From Acidimicrobiia bacterium (GTDB lineage Bacteria > Actinomycetota > Acidimicrobiia > IMCC26256 > JAENVU01), in assembly GCA_025361725.1 (NCBI GenBank), contig JANYJV010000036.1, positions 1 to 40,190 on the forward strand: a stretch of 40,190 nt of DNA. The letters run 5' to 3'. Position numbers and translations under genes: made by a program. The notes below the pieces were generated by a model, which worked only from the letters and a program-made list of their open reading frames with translations, ran no database searches and was not told the origin of the DNA. The stretch's first letter is position 1. Each line of letters begins with the position of its first letter. This document shows, in pieces, positions 31,701 through 40,159 of this stretch.

Positions 31701-32942
31701 ATGAGTCTCGACATCGCGCGCATCCGCGCAGACTTTCCTCTCCTGGCCCAGGAACACAACGGCCATCGCCTCGTGTACCTGGACAGTGCGTCAAGCGCCC
31801 AGAAGCCACAGTCGGTCATGCACGCTATGGACGAGTTCATGGAGCACTCCTACGCCAACGTCCATCGCGGCGTGTACGCAATCGCGGAGGCCGCGACCGC
31901 ACGGTTCGAGGCAGCGCGGGCCACCGTGGCCGGGTTCATCGGTGCCCGCGAGTCCGCGGAACTCGCCTTCACCCGCAACGCCACCGAGGCCATCAACCTC
32001 GTGGCGCATTCCTGGGGTCGCACCAACCTCGCCGCCGGCGATGTCGTCGTGCTCACGGAGATGGAACACCACGCCAACATCGTCCCGTGGCACATGCTCG
32101 CCGCCGAACGAGGGATCGAGCTGCGCTGGATTCCGATCGACGCCGAGTACCGCTTGGACCTCACCAACCTCGACGAAACACTGAGCGGAGCGAAGCTCCT
32201 CGCCGTCACCGCGATGTCGAACGTGCTCGGCACCGTCAACGACATCCCGATGCTGGTCCGCGCCGCTCGGTCCGCCGGCGCGCACGTGCTCGTCGATGCA
32301 TCACAAGCCGCTCCCCACCTGCCCATCGATGTCCAAGCGTGGGATGCAGATTTCGCGGTCCTCACCGCCCACAAGATGCTCGGACCGTCCGGGATCGGCG
32401 CGTTGTGGGCACGGCGCGAGCTCCTCGAGGCCATGCCACCCTTCCTCGGAGGCGGCGAGATGATTCGTGACGTCCGGAAGGACGGCTTCACCACGAACGA
32501 CGTGCCCTGGAAGTTCGAAGCGGGCACGCCGGCGATCACCGAAGCCATCGGGTGGGGCGCGGCGATCGACTACCTGCAGGGCATCGGCATGGACGCGGTC
32601 CACGAGCACGAGGTCGAGCTCACTCGGTATGCCCTCGACGCCCTCGACGCCGAGTTCGGCGAGCGGCTCACGATCTACGGACCGTCCACCACCGATGCAC
32701 GCGGCGGGGTCATCTCGTTCCTCTTCCCCGCGATCCACGCGCACGATGTGTCACAGGTACTGGACGAGGAAGCCGTCTGCGTTCGCGCCGGTCACCACTG
32801 CGCCAAACCACTGATGCGGGTGCTGCAGATTCCGGCAACGAGCCGAGCATCGCTCTATCTCTACAACGACACCGATGACGTCGACGCGTTGATCGTGGGC
32901 CTCACCCACGCCGAGAAGTTCTTTGCGGTCGACCCCACCTAG
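31701..32942 (+). CDS. sufS: Cysteine desulfurase SufS
   Basis: SufS takes sulfur from cysteine as a persulfide, using PLP, and passes it to SufU. The 413 residues have the PLP lysine K225 (TAHKMLGPSG), upstream TRNATEAINLVAHSWG and EMEHHANIVPW, and the catalytic C367 in RAGHHCAKPLM, the group II (SufS) pattern. ATG 31701 is 2 nt after sufC1. As no egtE is present next door, this PLP enzyme is the nearest C-S-cleaving enzyme, though a role in ergothioneine synthesis is only speculation. Confidence 0.95.
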   Translation: MSLDIARIRADFPLLAQEHNGHRLVYLDSASSAQKPQSVMHAMDEFMEHSYANVHRGVYAIAEAATARFEAARATVAGFIGARESAELAFTRNATEAINLVAHSWGRTNLAAGDVVVLTEMEHHANIVPWHMLAAERGIELRWIPIDAEYRLDLTNLDETLSGAKLLAVTAMSNVLGTVNDIPMLVRAARSAGAHVLVDASQAAPHLPIDVQAWDADFAVLTAHKMLGPSGIGALWARRELLEAMPPFLGGGEMIRDVRKDGFTTNDVPWKFEAGTPAITEAIGWGAAIDYLQGIGMDAVHEHEVELTRYALDALDAEFGERLTIYGPSTTDARGGVISFLFPAIHAHDVSQVLDEEAVCVRAGHHCAKPLMRVLQIPATSRASLYLYNDTDDVDALIVGLTHAEKFFAVDPT

Positions 32943-32954
32943 GATCAGGAAGCC

Positions 32955-33434
32955 ATGGCCGGACTCGAAGACCTCTACCGCGAGATCATCCTGGACCACT
33001 ACCGCGCGCCCCGCAATCGCGGTGAGCTCGAGGTCCCACCTGCGCATCAGGTCGAAGGCTTCAACCCGCTGTGTGGGGACGAGGTCATCCTGTACCTCGA
33101 CGTGGAGAACGGCATGGTCTCAGACGTCAAGATCGCCGGTCAGGGCTGCTCGATCAGCCAGGCGTCGACGTCGATGATGAGCGCCGCGGTCAAGGGCAGG
33201 TCCGTTGCCGAAGCGCGTACGATCACCCGAGCGTTCAAGGCGCTGATGAGCATCCACGAGTCCAAAATCGGCGGCGACGACGTCGACGCCACTGCGGACG
33301 ATCTCGCCGGGGTCCGCCTCGGAGACCTCGAAGCACTCCAGGGCGTGGTGAAGTTCCCGGTTCGCATCAAGTGCGCGACGCTGGCGTGGAACACGCTCGT
33401 GCAAGGGCTCGACGAAATCGAATCGTCACACTGA
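32955..33434 (+). CDS. sufU: Sulfur-transfer protein SufU
   Basis: SufU accepts sulfur from SufS with a zinc-bound cysteine and delivers it to SufBCD. The 159 residues keep the ligands C40 and D42 (NPLCGDEV), C65 (GQGCSIS) and C140 (IKCATLAW). The region between C65 and C140 has the insertion typical of SufU as opposed to IscU. ATG 32955 lies 12 nt after sufS. No SufT-like (DUF59) gene follows. Confidence 0.93.
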   Translation: MAGLEDLYREIILDHYRAPRNRGELEVPPAHQVEGFNPLCGDEVILYLDVENGMVSDVKIAGQGCSISQASTSMMSAAVKGRSVAEARTITRAFKALMSIHESKIGGDDVDATADDLAGVRLGDLEALQGVVKFPVRIKCATLAWNTLVQGLDEIESSH

Positions 33435-33551
33435 CGCTTCGAGCAACGAGCACCCTGCTGCTGCTGGTTCGCCGGTGGGTCGTACGAGCCAAAGCTCACC
33501 CAATGTGACCGAGTTCGGTGTTCTTGGCGGTTCTGGGGGGTCTCGGGCGGG

Positions 33552-33557
33552 TACCAT
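33552..33557 (+). promoter_or_regulatory. -10 box (TACCAT)
   Basis: GCGGGTACCAT fits GGTANNNT and lies 25 nt before ATG 33583, which has its own GAAGGGAG ribosome site. Confidence 0.45.
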
Positions 33558-33582
33558 GAGACTTCCACTCGAAGGGAGCGGC

Positions 33583-33771
33583 ATGACCGAGCAAGTGACG
33601 CCCGACCTGGTGATGACCATCGATCAGGCACTCCAACGGTTCGGCGCGCGCGACCTCGTCGCTGGTGCCGAAGTCGTCGACTTCTTGCTCGACCTCCGCT
33701 TGGCGGTCGTGAACTCATCGGACCGCGCCATTGCGCAGTTGCTCGACGAAGAGCGTCAACCCACCGCCTGA
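33583..33771 (+). CDS. Small 62-residue protein of unknown function
   Basis: The product is helical and acidic: MTEQVTPDLVMTIDQALQRF, then GARDLVAGAEVVDFLLDLRL and SSDRAIAQLLDEERQP. No signal, metal site or membrane segment is seen, and I do not recognise the family. ATG 33583 has GAAGGGAG 6 nt upstream and a promoter box of its own, so it looks like a real gene independent of the suf unit before it. Confidence 0.65.
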   Translation: MTEQVTPDLVMTIDQALQRFGARDLVAGAEVVDFLLDLRLAVVNSSDRAIAQLLDEERQPTA

Positions 33772-33872
33772 GCCTTGCGAGTCGGCCGCCTTCGAGCGGG
33801 CCGCCCCAGCTTCACCGTTCTCGCCGCCACCTCCGCCGCGTCCATATGCGCGTCGCACGGCGCCTCGCCCGG
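33772..33872. other. Short gap with no gene
   Basis: About 100 nt between the small protein and the promoter of the L,D-transpeptidase. I see no gene or clear terminator. Confidence 0.4.
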
Positions 33873-33878
33873 TACGAT
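33873..33878 (+). promoter_or_regulatory. -10 box (TACGAT) of the L,D-transpeptidase gene
   Basis: CCGGTACGAT fits GGTANNNT. The transcript would have a leader of about 15 nt with AGGGAG (33891-33896) before ATG 33901. Confidence 0.5.
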
Positions 33879-33900
33879 TGACGGGTTCTGAGGGAGATCG

Positions 33901-34929
33901 ATGAACACCATCATGCCGGAAACCACGCGTCAAGAACGTCGCGCGGCGAAGCACCATTCGCACCGCACGTGGTTCGTCATCGTCCTCGTCACGTGTATCA
34001 CCGTGGTCGGTGGTACCGGCGTGGCGTTCGCGTTGAACAACGCGGACTCCTCTGGCGCCAGCCCGGCACCGGCGCGGGTTTCATCCACCACCTCGTCATC
34101 ATCATCGTCGACGACGTCAACCCAGCCGACCACCACGACGACGACACGTCCGGTTCTCGCCCAGCCACCTAACGCCACACTGCCGGCGTTCAGCGGCACC
34201 CTGGGACCCGGTGCGAGCGGCGACGTCGTACGCGCCTATCAACAGCGGCTCGCGGATCTGCACTTCGACCCGGGCACTATCGACGGCCACTACGGCGACG
34301 CCACCACCTACGCCGTGCAGGCATTGCAGAAGTTGACCGGGGCGCCTCGGACCGGACGGTTGGGTGTCGGCGAAACCCTGACCCTCACCGTCTTCCAATA
34401 TCCGCCACCGCTGCAGCCCAGCGGCGAGCCGAACCGGACCGAGGTGGACGTCGCCAAACAGCTCATCACGCTGTACGAGAACTACCAGGTGCGCCTCATC
34501 ACCACGACCTCGACCGGCTCTGGCGATCACTACTGCTACGACTCCCCGCGCCTCAACCCCACGCAGCACATCTGTGAAGTCGCGACGACGCCGTCAGGTC
34601 GCTTCACCTACACCCGCTTCGTCTCCGGCTGGGACAAGTCACCGCTGGGTCAGCTCTACCAGCCGTACTACTTCAACGGCGGTATCGCCATCCACGGATA
34701 TTCGAGCGTGCCGACCTCGCCGGCGTCGCACGGTTGCACTCGCATCCCGATGCACATTGCGGAGTACTTCCACACGCTGGTGCACGTGGGGGATCCGGTC
34801 TACGTCTTCGGAGGGACCCCGGCCCAGATCCTCTCGAGTTCACCAATCGCGAGCGTCGCGCCCAGTCCGGTGACGCCGCCGGTCACCGTCGTACCAGCAC
34901 CACCGGCGCCGACCCCACCGGCGAGTTGA
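33901..34929 (+). CDS. L,D-transpeptidase with peptidoglycan-binding domain
   Basis: An envelope enzyme that forms 3-3 cross-links in peptidoglycan or attaches proteins to it. The 342 residues contain a cytoplasmic N-terminus, one membrane helix (~24-45), a Ser/Thr-rich linker (~52-85), a peptidoglycan-binding domain (SGDVVRAYQQRLADLHF and DGHYGDATTYAVQALQK), and the YkuD catalytic domain with GIAIHGYSSVPTSPASHGCT, where C279 is the nucleophile, and a Pro-rich tail. ATG 33901 has a good ribosome site. It stands between the two suf units without an evident link. Confidence 0.9.
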   Translation: MNTIMPETTRQERRAAKHHSHRTWFVIVLVTCITVVGGTGVAFALNNADSSGASPAPARVSSTTSSSSSSTTSTQPTTTTTTRPVLAQPPNATLPAFSGTLGPGASGDVVRAYQQRLADLHFDPGTIDGHYGDATTYAVQALQKLTGAPRTGRLGVGETLTLTVFQYPPPLQPSGEPNRTEVDVAKQLITLYENYQVRLITTTSTGSGDHYCYDSPRLNPTQHICEVATTPSGRFTYTRFVSGWDKSPLGQLYQPYYFNGGIAIHGYSSVPTSPASHGCTRIPMHIAEYFHTLVHVGDPVYVFGGTPAQILSSSPIASVAPSPVTPPVTVVPAPPAPTPPAS

Positions 34930-34966
34930 CCCTCAGCGCCGGAATCGGCGGCGCGCGGGGTCGGTG

Positions 34967-35758
34967 CTAGAAGCCTGGTGTCGCGAACGGATCCAACGGT
35001 TTCTCCGCCGCCGCCACCGGACTGGGTACCTCGATGCCGAGTCGTGCCGCCAAGCCGTCGTAGCCACCGGCCTCGAGTTCGTCCGCGAGTTCCGGACCGC
35101 CCGAGGTCACGACCCGCCCCCCCATGAAGACATGGACTCGGTCAGGCCGGAGTTCGGTGAGCAAACGGGCGTAATGGGTGATCGCGAGCACGCCGAGGCC
35201 GGTCTCCTCAGTCATCGCCTCGATCCGCCGCGAGACATCTCGGAGCGCGTCGACGTCCAAACCGGAGTCGATCTCGTCGAGCACTGCGAAGCGCGGCTCG
35301 AGCACTGCGAGCTGCAGCGTCTCGGCGCGCTTCTGTTCCCCGCCGGAGAACTCGACGTTCACGCCGCGAGTCAGGAACTCGTCGCGCACGGCGAGCCGAG
35401 ATGCCTCAGTGGCGATCCGCCCACCCGCGTCCGCTTCCCCGTCGGTCGCCGCAGTCACCAAATCGACCACCCGCACACCGACGATTTCGACCGGATACTG
35501 ATGGGTGAGAAACAGTCCCTTGCGCGCGCGCTTCCAGGTGGGGAGGCCGAGCAGTTCTTCACCGTCGATCGTGACCGAACCACTCGTCACCGTGTAGTCG
35601 TCGCGACCCATCAGCACGTGCGAGAGCGTGCTCTTGCCGGATCCGTTTGGGCCCATGAGCGCGTGCACTTCACCGGAGCTCACTTCGAGGTCGACCCCGC
35701 GCAGGATCTCGACGTCGCCGATCGACGCGTGGAGGTCAGTGACTTTCAGGACGCTCAT
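34967..35758 (-). CDS. sufC: SufC-like ATPase (second copy)
   Basis: A second SufC-family ATPase, 263 residues. Walker A GPNGSGKST, LTHQYPVEIVGV, the signature VEFSGGEQKRAETLQL, Walker B AVLDEIDSGLDVDAL and ITHYARLL are intact. The protein differs from the first copy at many sites and has a C-terminal tail (~20 residues, VPSPVAAAEKPLDPFATPGF). ATG 35758 overlaps the Rieske stop (ATGA). It is the last gene of sufB-sufD-Rieske-sufC2. By position it should be the partner of SufB and SufD; the role of the other copy is then open. Confidence 0.92.
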   Translation of the reverse strand: MSVLKVTDLHASIGDVEILRGVDLEVSSGEVHALMGPNGSGKSTLSHVLMGRDDYTVTSGSVTIDGEELLGLPTWKRARKGLFLTHQYPVEIVGVRVVDLVTAATDGEADAGGRIATEASRLAVRDEFLTRGVNVEFSGGEQKRAETLQLAVLEPRFAVLDEIDSGLDVDALRDVSRRIEAMTEETGLGVLAITHYARLLTELRPDRVHVFMGGRVVTSGGPELADELEAGGYDGLAARLGIEVPSPVAAAEKPLDPFATPGF

Positions 35759-36117
35759 CGGATACTCACCATCACGTCGTCACCTTCCAGCATCAGTTCG
35801 TAGGTGGGCACCGGTCTCGTTGCGGGTAGTGCTTGGGGCTCACCGGTGGTCAACGAAAACGTCGAGCCGTGCTTCGGGCATTCGATCTCGCACTCGTCGG
35901 CCCAGACGTCGCCCTCGGCAAGCGAGAAGTCCGCATGGGAACACTCGTCACCGATCGCGTACCAACCGTGGCGGCCGTTTTCCGCGTCGGGGAGATGCAC
36001 CACACAGATCCTCGAACCGCCGACGTCGAACCGCCGAGCCGATCCTTCGGCGACGTCGCCGGTTGCGCACAGTCGAACCATGCTCATGGTGGGTGCGTCT
36101 CCGTCTGCGCTGCTCAC
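35755..36117 (-). CDS. Rieske-type ferredoxin
   Basis: A small [2Fe-2S] protein with the Rieske ligands in CSHADF and CPKHGSTF, spaced as in non-heme oxygenase ferredoxins. The core begins at VRLCATGDVAEGSARRFDV. GTG 36117 overlaps the sufD stop (GTGA) and gives 120 residues; ATG 36087 (110 residues) is a good alternative with GGAG upstream. Its place inside a suf operon, between sufD and sufC, suggests electron supply for cluster assembly or a cluster acceptor. No oxygenase gene is near. Confidence 0.9.
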   Translation of the reverse strand: MSSADGDAPTMSMVRLCATGDVAEGSARRFDVGGSRICVVHLPDAENGRHGWYAIGDECSHADFSLAEGDVWADECEIECPKHGSTFSLTTGEPQALPATRPVPTYELMLEGDDVMVSIR

Positions 36118-37421
36118 GACGCATCGCCGTGGAGGTGACCGACCTTCTCGTGGACGGCGCGTCGCAGTGGAGTGGCCAACGCGGGAACCGGTAGACGGGA
36201 GAACACGTCCTCGAAGAACCCGAGGACGATGAGCCGCTCCGCGTCCTCCGGACGAACCCCACGAGACTCGAGGTAGTACCGCTGATCGTCGTCGATCGGC
36301 CCGACGGTGGAAGCGTGCGAGCACCGCACGTCGTCAGCTTCGATCTCGAGGTTCGGGATCGACTCCGCACCGGCGCCCTCGGTGAGGACGAGGTTGCGGT
36401 TGGATTGCGTGGCTTCGACCTTCTGGGCGTCGGGCCGAATCCGGATGAGACCGCTGTACACCGACCGCGCGGTGTCTTCCACCGCGCCCTTGAAGAGCAG
36501 GTCGCTGCGCGTCCGCGGCGCGACGTGGTCTTGAAATGTCCGGAAGTCATGCATCTGGTTGCCGTCGCCGAAGTACACCGCGAGCAGGTCGCTCTCGGCG
36601 CCCGCACCGTCGAGTCGAGACTCGGTTCGCAGTCGCGCGTAGTCGCCGCCCAACGCCACCGCCGACGACGACAGGCGCGCGTCGCGCCCGAGGTGCGCGC
36701 GTTGGAGCGCAACCGACCACGTGTGGTCGCCGTACTCCTGGATACTCACGTGGCGAACGTGGGCGTTGTCGGCGATGGCGAGCTCCACCACGCTGTCGAC
36801 CAGATGATTCACGTGCGGAGCCGACGCGTGGCGTTCGACGATGGTGACTTCGCTGCCTTCGTCGGCGACGACCAGCGTGTGCGGGAAGGACGCCATGCCC
36901 TCACCCTCGGCCCAGTGCAACACGACGATCGGTCGCTCGACGACCACCCCGCGCGGTACCCGCACGAACGCGCCGCCGGCAAGGAACGCATCGTGCAGGA
37001 CCGTGAACGCATCTGGCGATGCGCTCGAAACCGTACCGAGAAACGGCTCGACCGCATCCGCTTCACACGTCGCGATCCCGCACACCGTCACGCCCTGCTC
37101 GATCAGTTCATCGTCGAGCTCGTGGTGGACGACTCGACCGTCCCGAACCACGATGAGCGCAGCCCGTTCACCAAGCTCGGCCGCCAGCGGCCCACCGCCC
37201 GGCGCGGACTCGACGTCGGGTGCACCAAGCTCTTCCGCCGTCATTGGTCGGTACTGGGCCAGGTCGAACTGGTTGACCCGTGAGTACCGCCACACTTCTT
37301 CGGAGTCCGTCGGCCAGACGAGTTCCGCGAGCTGCTCCGCCGCGACGGCGCGCCGCGCCACGAGCCAGTCGGGACCGCCGAGCGCGCCCGCGGCAAGTGG
37401 AGTGAAGGAATGGTCCGTCAT
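36114..37421 (-). CDS. sufD: SUF scaffold protein SufD
   Basis: SufD pairs with SufB in the SufBC2D scaffold that builds Fe-S clusters. The 435 residues form the SufB/D beta-helix family: SEEVWRYSRVNQFDL near the N-terminus, the long repeat core (PHTLVVADEGSEVTIVERH, RSDLLFKGAVEDTARSVYSG) and the C-terminal SHASTVGPIDDDQRYYLESR and GFFEDVFSRLP. ATG 37421 is 16 nt after sufB; the ribosome site is weak, so coupling with sufB translation is likely. Its stop overlaps the Rieske gene. Confidence 0.93.
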   Translation of the reverse strand: MTDHSFTPLAAGALGGPDWLVARRAVAAEQLAELVWPTDSEEVWRYSRVNQFDLAQYRPMTAEELGAPDVESAPGGGPLAAELGERAALIVVRDGRVVHHELDDELIEQGVTVCGIATCEADAVEPFLGTVSSASPDAFTVLHDAFLAGGAFVRVPRGVVVERPIVVLHWAEGEGMASFPHTLVVADEGSEVTIVERHASAPHVNHLVDSVVELAIADNAHVRHVSIQEYGDHTWSVALQRAHLGRDARLSSSAVALGGDYARLRTESRLDGAGAESDLLAVYFGDGNQMHDFRTFQDHVAPRTRSDLLFKGAVEDTARSVYSGLIRIRPDAQKVEATQSNRNLVLTEGAGAESIPNLEIEADDVRCSHASTVGPIDDDQRYYLESRGVRPEDAERLIVLGFFEDVFSRLPVPALATPLRRAVHEKVGHLHGDAS

Positions 37422-37437
37422 GATCGAGAGTGCGCGG

Positions 37438-39993
37438 TCAGCCGACCGCACCCTCCATATTGAGCTCGATCAGGCGGGAGAGCTCGACGGCGTACTCCAT
37501 CGGTAGGGTCTTGGTGATCGGCTCGATGAAGCCGTTCACGATCATGGCCGTCGCCTGCTGCTCAGTGAGTCCGCGACTCATCAGATAGAAGAGCTGATCG
37601 TCACCAACCTTCGAGACGGTGGCCTCGTGACCAATGCGCGCATCCTGCTCGTCGATCTCCATGTACGGATAGGTATCCGAGCGAGAGTGATCGTCGAGAA
37701 TCAGCGCATCACAACGCACGTGACTCTTCACGTGGTGCGCGCCTTCCTCGACCTTGACCAGACCGCGGTAAGTAGTGCGACCGCCGTCCTTGGAGATGGA
37801 CTTGCTGTCGATGATCGACGTGGTCTCCGGCGCCGCGTGGGTCATCTTCGCCCCCGCGTCCTGGTGCTGACCCGCTCCCGCGTAGGCAACGGACAGCACC
37901 TCGCCGTGCGCCTTCGGCCCGGTCATCACCACGGCCGGGTACTTCATCGTGAGCTTCGATCCGAGGTTGCCGTCGATCCACTCGACCGTCGCCTCGGTCT
38001 CCGCGACCGCGCGCTTGGTCACCAGGTTGTAGACGTTTGGCGACCAGTTCTGAATGGTGGTGTACCGGATCCGGGCGCCCGGCTTGGCGATGAGTTCGAC
38101 GACCGCCGAGTGCAACGAGTCCGTGGAGTACACCGGTGCGGAACAGCCCTCGACGTAGTGCACCGACGAACCTTCGTCCGCGATGATCAGCGTGCGTTCG
38201 AACTGGCCGGCGTTCTCCGCGTTGATGCGGAAGTACGCCTGCAACGGCATGTCCACGTGCACGCCCGGCGGCACGTAGATGAAGGACCCCCCGGACCACA
38301 CGGCCGAGTTCAACGCCGCGAACTTGTTGTCGCCCGGCGGGATGACCGTGCCGAAGTACTTCTGCACGATCTCCGGGTAATCCCTGAGCGCCTGGTCCAT
38401 GCTCGTGAAGAGCACGCCGAGACCCTCAAGGTCCTCGCGGTTCTTGTGGTACACGACTTCTGAGTTGTGCACGATGAATCCATCGGCCACGAAGTTGTGA
38501 TGCCCAGCGACCTCGATGTCGTAGGTCGGCTCAACCCCGACGGAGTCGATCGCGTCGACCCGCACGTACCCGAACATGTCACTCGTGTGGCCCTTGAACG
38601 TCGTGCCCTTGGCGGTTCGGTAGCTGTGCGAATACGACCGTCGGTTGAGACGGTTGGCACGACGAGGAGACCGGCACGGGATTCGATCGAACTTCCCACT
38701 GAAGCGCAGGTGGTAACCGGTCATGATCCGTTCGGGATCGAGCGAGTAGCGGCTCTGCACTTCGATCACCGAACTCGATCCGATGCCGCACAGGGCGGCG
38801 AGTTGCTTCGCATCTTCGAGGAGTGCCGGGTTGGCGCTCGTGAGCATGACGTCCTTGCTCGTCGGGTGGTCGCGCACGTAACCATCAGCATCGATGTAGC
38901 CGGCGAGGAACGCGAGCCGCTCCGCGCTGGGCAGGCCGAACACCCAGTCCGGAATCCGCTTCGTGTGCGAGGTACCACCGAGGCCGTTCATCTCGATGAA
39001 CTCGGCAAGGGCGGCGGTTCCAGTCGCCGTGAGCCGCTGGCAATCCTTGGCGAGACGGAACTCGAGACCGAACTGCTCGCGTCCAACGCGAATGATCTCG
39101 TCGATCAAGACGACGTCCGACACGTCCACGGCGATTTCACAGGTGGTGTAGTCACCGCGATGGTGGAGATAGCCGTCACCGATATACAGGCCCGCCCACC
39201 AGCAGAGGTCGACGGACGTGAGGTGCGGAGTGACGAAGTCGTCGTCACGTTCAGGCATCAACAACGGAGCGGATTGACCGAACTCGGGCAGGTCCGTAGC
39301 GATCGCTACATAGTCGCCGACTCGGAGTTCTTCGACCGGCAACCAACGCGCGGCGTAGCGCGCCCGCTGCCGGTCCGGCTTGCGCTCGTCACGCAGCACC
39401 AGGAAGGGGTGATTCGCCGACGCGCCGATGGTGCGGCCGCGTGCGGTGACTTCGAACACTTCTTTGTCACCCGAGCAGGCGCTCTGAACGACTTCGGCTT
39501 CGACGATCTCCTTGGTCTCTTCGTCGAGCGAGAACACGCGATCGCCGGCGACAAGCGACTTGATCGGCTGCATGCCGAGATCGGTCCACACCAACGTCGA
39601 TCCACGGAGGCATTCGAACTGTGCGGTGACACCGGCGAGGAACTTACGTTCGGCTTCGGGGATCCCGAGCTTCTCGTACGTGTTCTTCATGCTCTCGGGG
39701 AGCTTGTCCCAGTCGTTGACCTCGCCGCCCTCATTGGGCTTGAGGTAGTAGTAGATGTCGTCGAAGTCGATGTCGGGCATGTTCTTCGCGAACCAGTTCA
39801 GCATCGGCTTGCGCTCGAAACGCTTCAACGCGTTGAGCCGGAACTTGAGCATCCAGTCGGGCTCGGACTTGCGGTCCGAGATCTCCTGGACCGTCTTCTC
39901 GTTCAGCCCTTTGTGGGGCGTGTAGACGTAGTCGTCGGTCGAGTCGTGCCAGCCGAGCTGGTACTTCCCGAGATCAATACCTTTGACCGCCAT
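37438..39993 (-). CDS. sufB: SufB scaffold protein interrupted by an intein
   Basis: SufB is the main scaffold of SUF Fe-S assembly. The 851-residue precursor has an N-extein of 127 residues ([19 protein letters not shown] to GVTAQFE), a 383-residue intein (128-510), and a C-extein from Ser511 ([19 protein letters not shown]). After splicing the protein has 468 residues, a normal SufB length, with the conserved [10 protein letters not shown] cysteine, [13 protein letters not shown] and [12 protein letters not shown] 39993 has GGAG 6 nt upstream; the frame is open further up but without homology. It is first in sufB-sufD-Rieske-sufC2, under the operator at 40041-40058. SufB function depends on splicing, so this step could act as a control point. 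Confidence 0.95.
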   Translation of the reverse strand: MAVKGIDLGKYQLGWHDSTDDYVYTPHKGLNEKTVQEISDRKSEPDWMLKFRLNALKRFERKPMLNWFAKNMPDIDFDDIYYYLKPNEGGEVNDWDKLPESMKNTYEKLGIPEAERKFLAGVTAQFECLRGSTLVWTDLGMQPIKSLVAGDRVFSLDEETKEIVEAEVVQSACSGDKEVFEVTARGRTIGASANHPFLVLRDERKPDRQRARYAARWLPVEELRVGDYVAIATDLPEFGQSAPLLMPERDDDFVTPHLTSVDLCWWAGLYIGDGYLHHRGDYTTCEIAVDVSDVVLIDEIIRVGREQFGLEFRLAKDCQRLTATGTAALAEFIEMNGLGGTSHTKRIPDWVFGLPSAERLAFLAGYIDADGYVRDHPTSKDVMLTSANPALLEDAKQLAALCGIGSSSVIEVQSRYSLDPERIMTGYHLRFSGKFDRIPCRSPRRANRLNRRSYSHSYRTAKGTTFKGHTSDMFGYVRVDAIDSVGVEPTYDIEVAGHHNFVADGFIVHNSEVVYHKNREDLEGLGVLFTSMDQALRDYPEIVQKYFGTVIPPGDNKFAALNSAVWSGGSFIYVPPGVHVDMPLQAYFRINAENAGQFERTLIIADEGSSVHYVEGCSAPVYSTDSLHSAVVELIAKPGARIRYTTIQNWSPNVYNLVTKRAVAETEATVEWIDGNLGSKLTMKYPAVVMTGPKAHGEVLSVAYAGAGQHQDAGAKMTHAAPETTSIIDSKSISKDGGRTTYRGLVKVEEGAHHVKSHVRCDALILDDHSRSDTYPYMEIDEQDARIGHEATVSKVGDDQLFYLMSRGLTEQQATAMIVNGFIEPITKTLPMEYAVELSRLIELNMEGAVG
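38464..39612 (-). other. SufB intein with LAGLIDADG endonuclease domain
   Basis: The intein starts with Cys128 ([11 protein letters not shown]) and ends with the splice pair His509-Asn510 ([10 protein letters not shown]), followed by Ser as +1 residue. Block B is [11 protein letters not shown], and the C-terminal block F is [20 protein letters not shown]. The middle has two LAGLIDADG helices, [14 protein letters not shown] and [14 protein letters not shown], both with acidic catalytic residues, so it could still be a homing endonuclease. Insertion lies between AQFE and SEVVYH. SufB inteins at several sites are known in mycobacteria; which site class this matches needs an alignment. Confidence 0.93.
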
Positions 39994-40040
39994 GGGGCGC
40001 TCCGTCCTCGGGGGATCCGACCGGGGGCTGGTCGGTATTT

Positions 40041-40058
40041 CCACTACGCACATAGTAA
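40041..40058. promoter_or_regulatory. Palindromic operator and -10 region upstream of sufB
   Basis: CCACTACG-CA-CATAGTAA repeats the operator of sufC1: the first arm with its flank (TTTCCACTACG, 40038-40048) is identical, the second arm keeps five of eight bases. On the minus strand TACTAT (40057-40052) is the likely -10 box of sufB, so the operator overlaps the promoter itself. The leader to ATG 39993 is then about 50 nt. Confidence 0.65.
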
Positions 40059-40112
40059 CAATCCATCGGCCCAGCCGTCGATGCCGAGAAAGCGTGATTT
40101 TTCAGTAGCAAA
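40059..40112. other. Upstream part of the sufB promoter region
   Basis: No gene is seen. The AT-rich ATTTTTCAGTAGC stretch (40097-40109) lies well upstream of the sufB -10 box. Confidence 0.35.
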
Positions 40113-40126
40113 CGGTCGGCCGACCG
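40113..40126. repeat. 14-nt perfect palindrome CGGTCGGCCGACCG
   Basis: A perfect palindrome about 55 nt upstream of the sufB -10 box. It could be a second regulator site or a terminator of a gene beyond the right edge. Confidence 0.4.
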
Positions 40127-40144
40127 CACCGACCCGAAGGGCGT

Positions 40145-40159
40145 TCGGTCAACGACCGA
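40145..40159. repeat. Inverted repeat TCGGTC-AAC-GACCGA
   Basis: Six-bp arms with a 3-nt loop. It shares the GGTC/GACC core with the palindrome at 40113-40126, so the two may be related sites. The window ends shortly after, and no gene is visible from 40060 to the edge. Confidence 0.35.
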
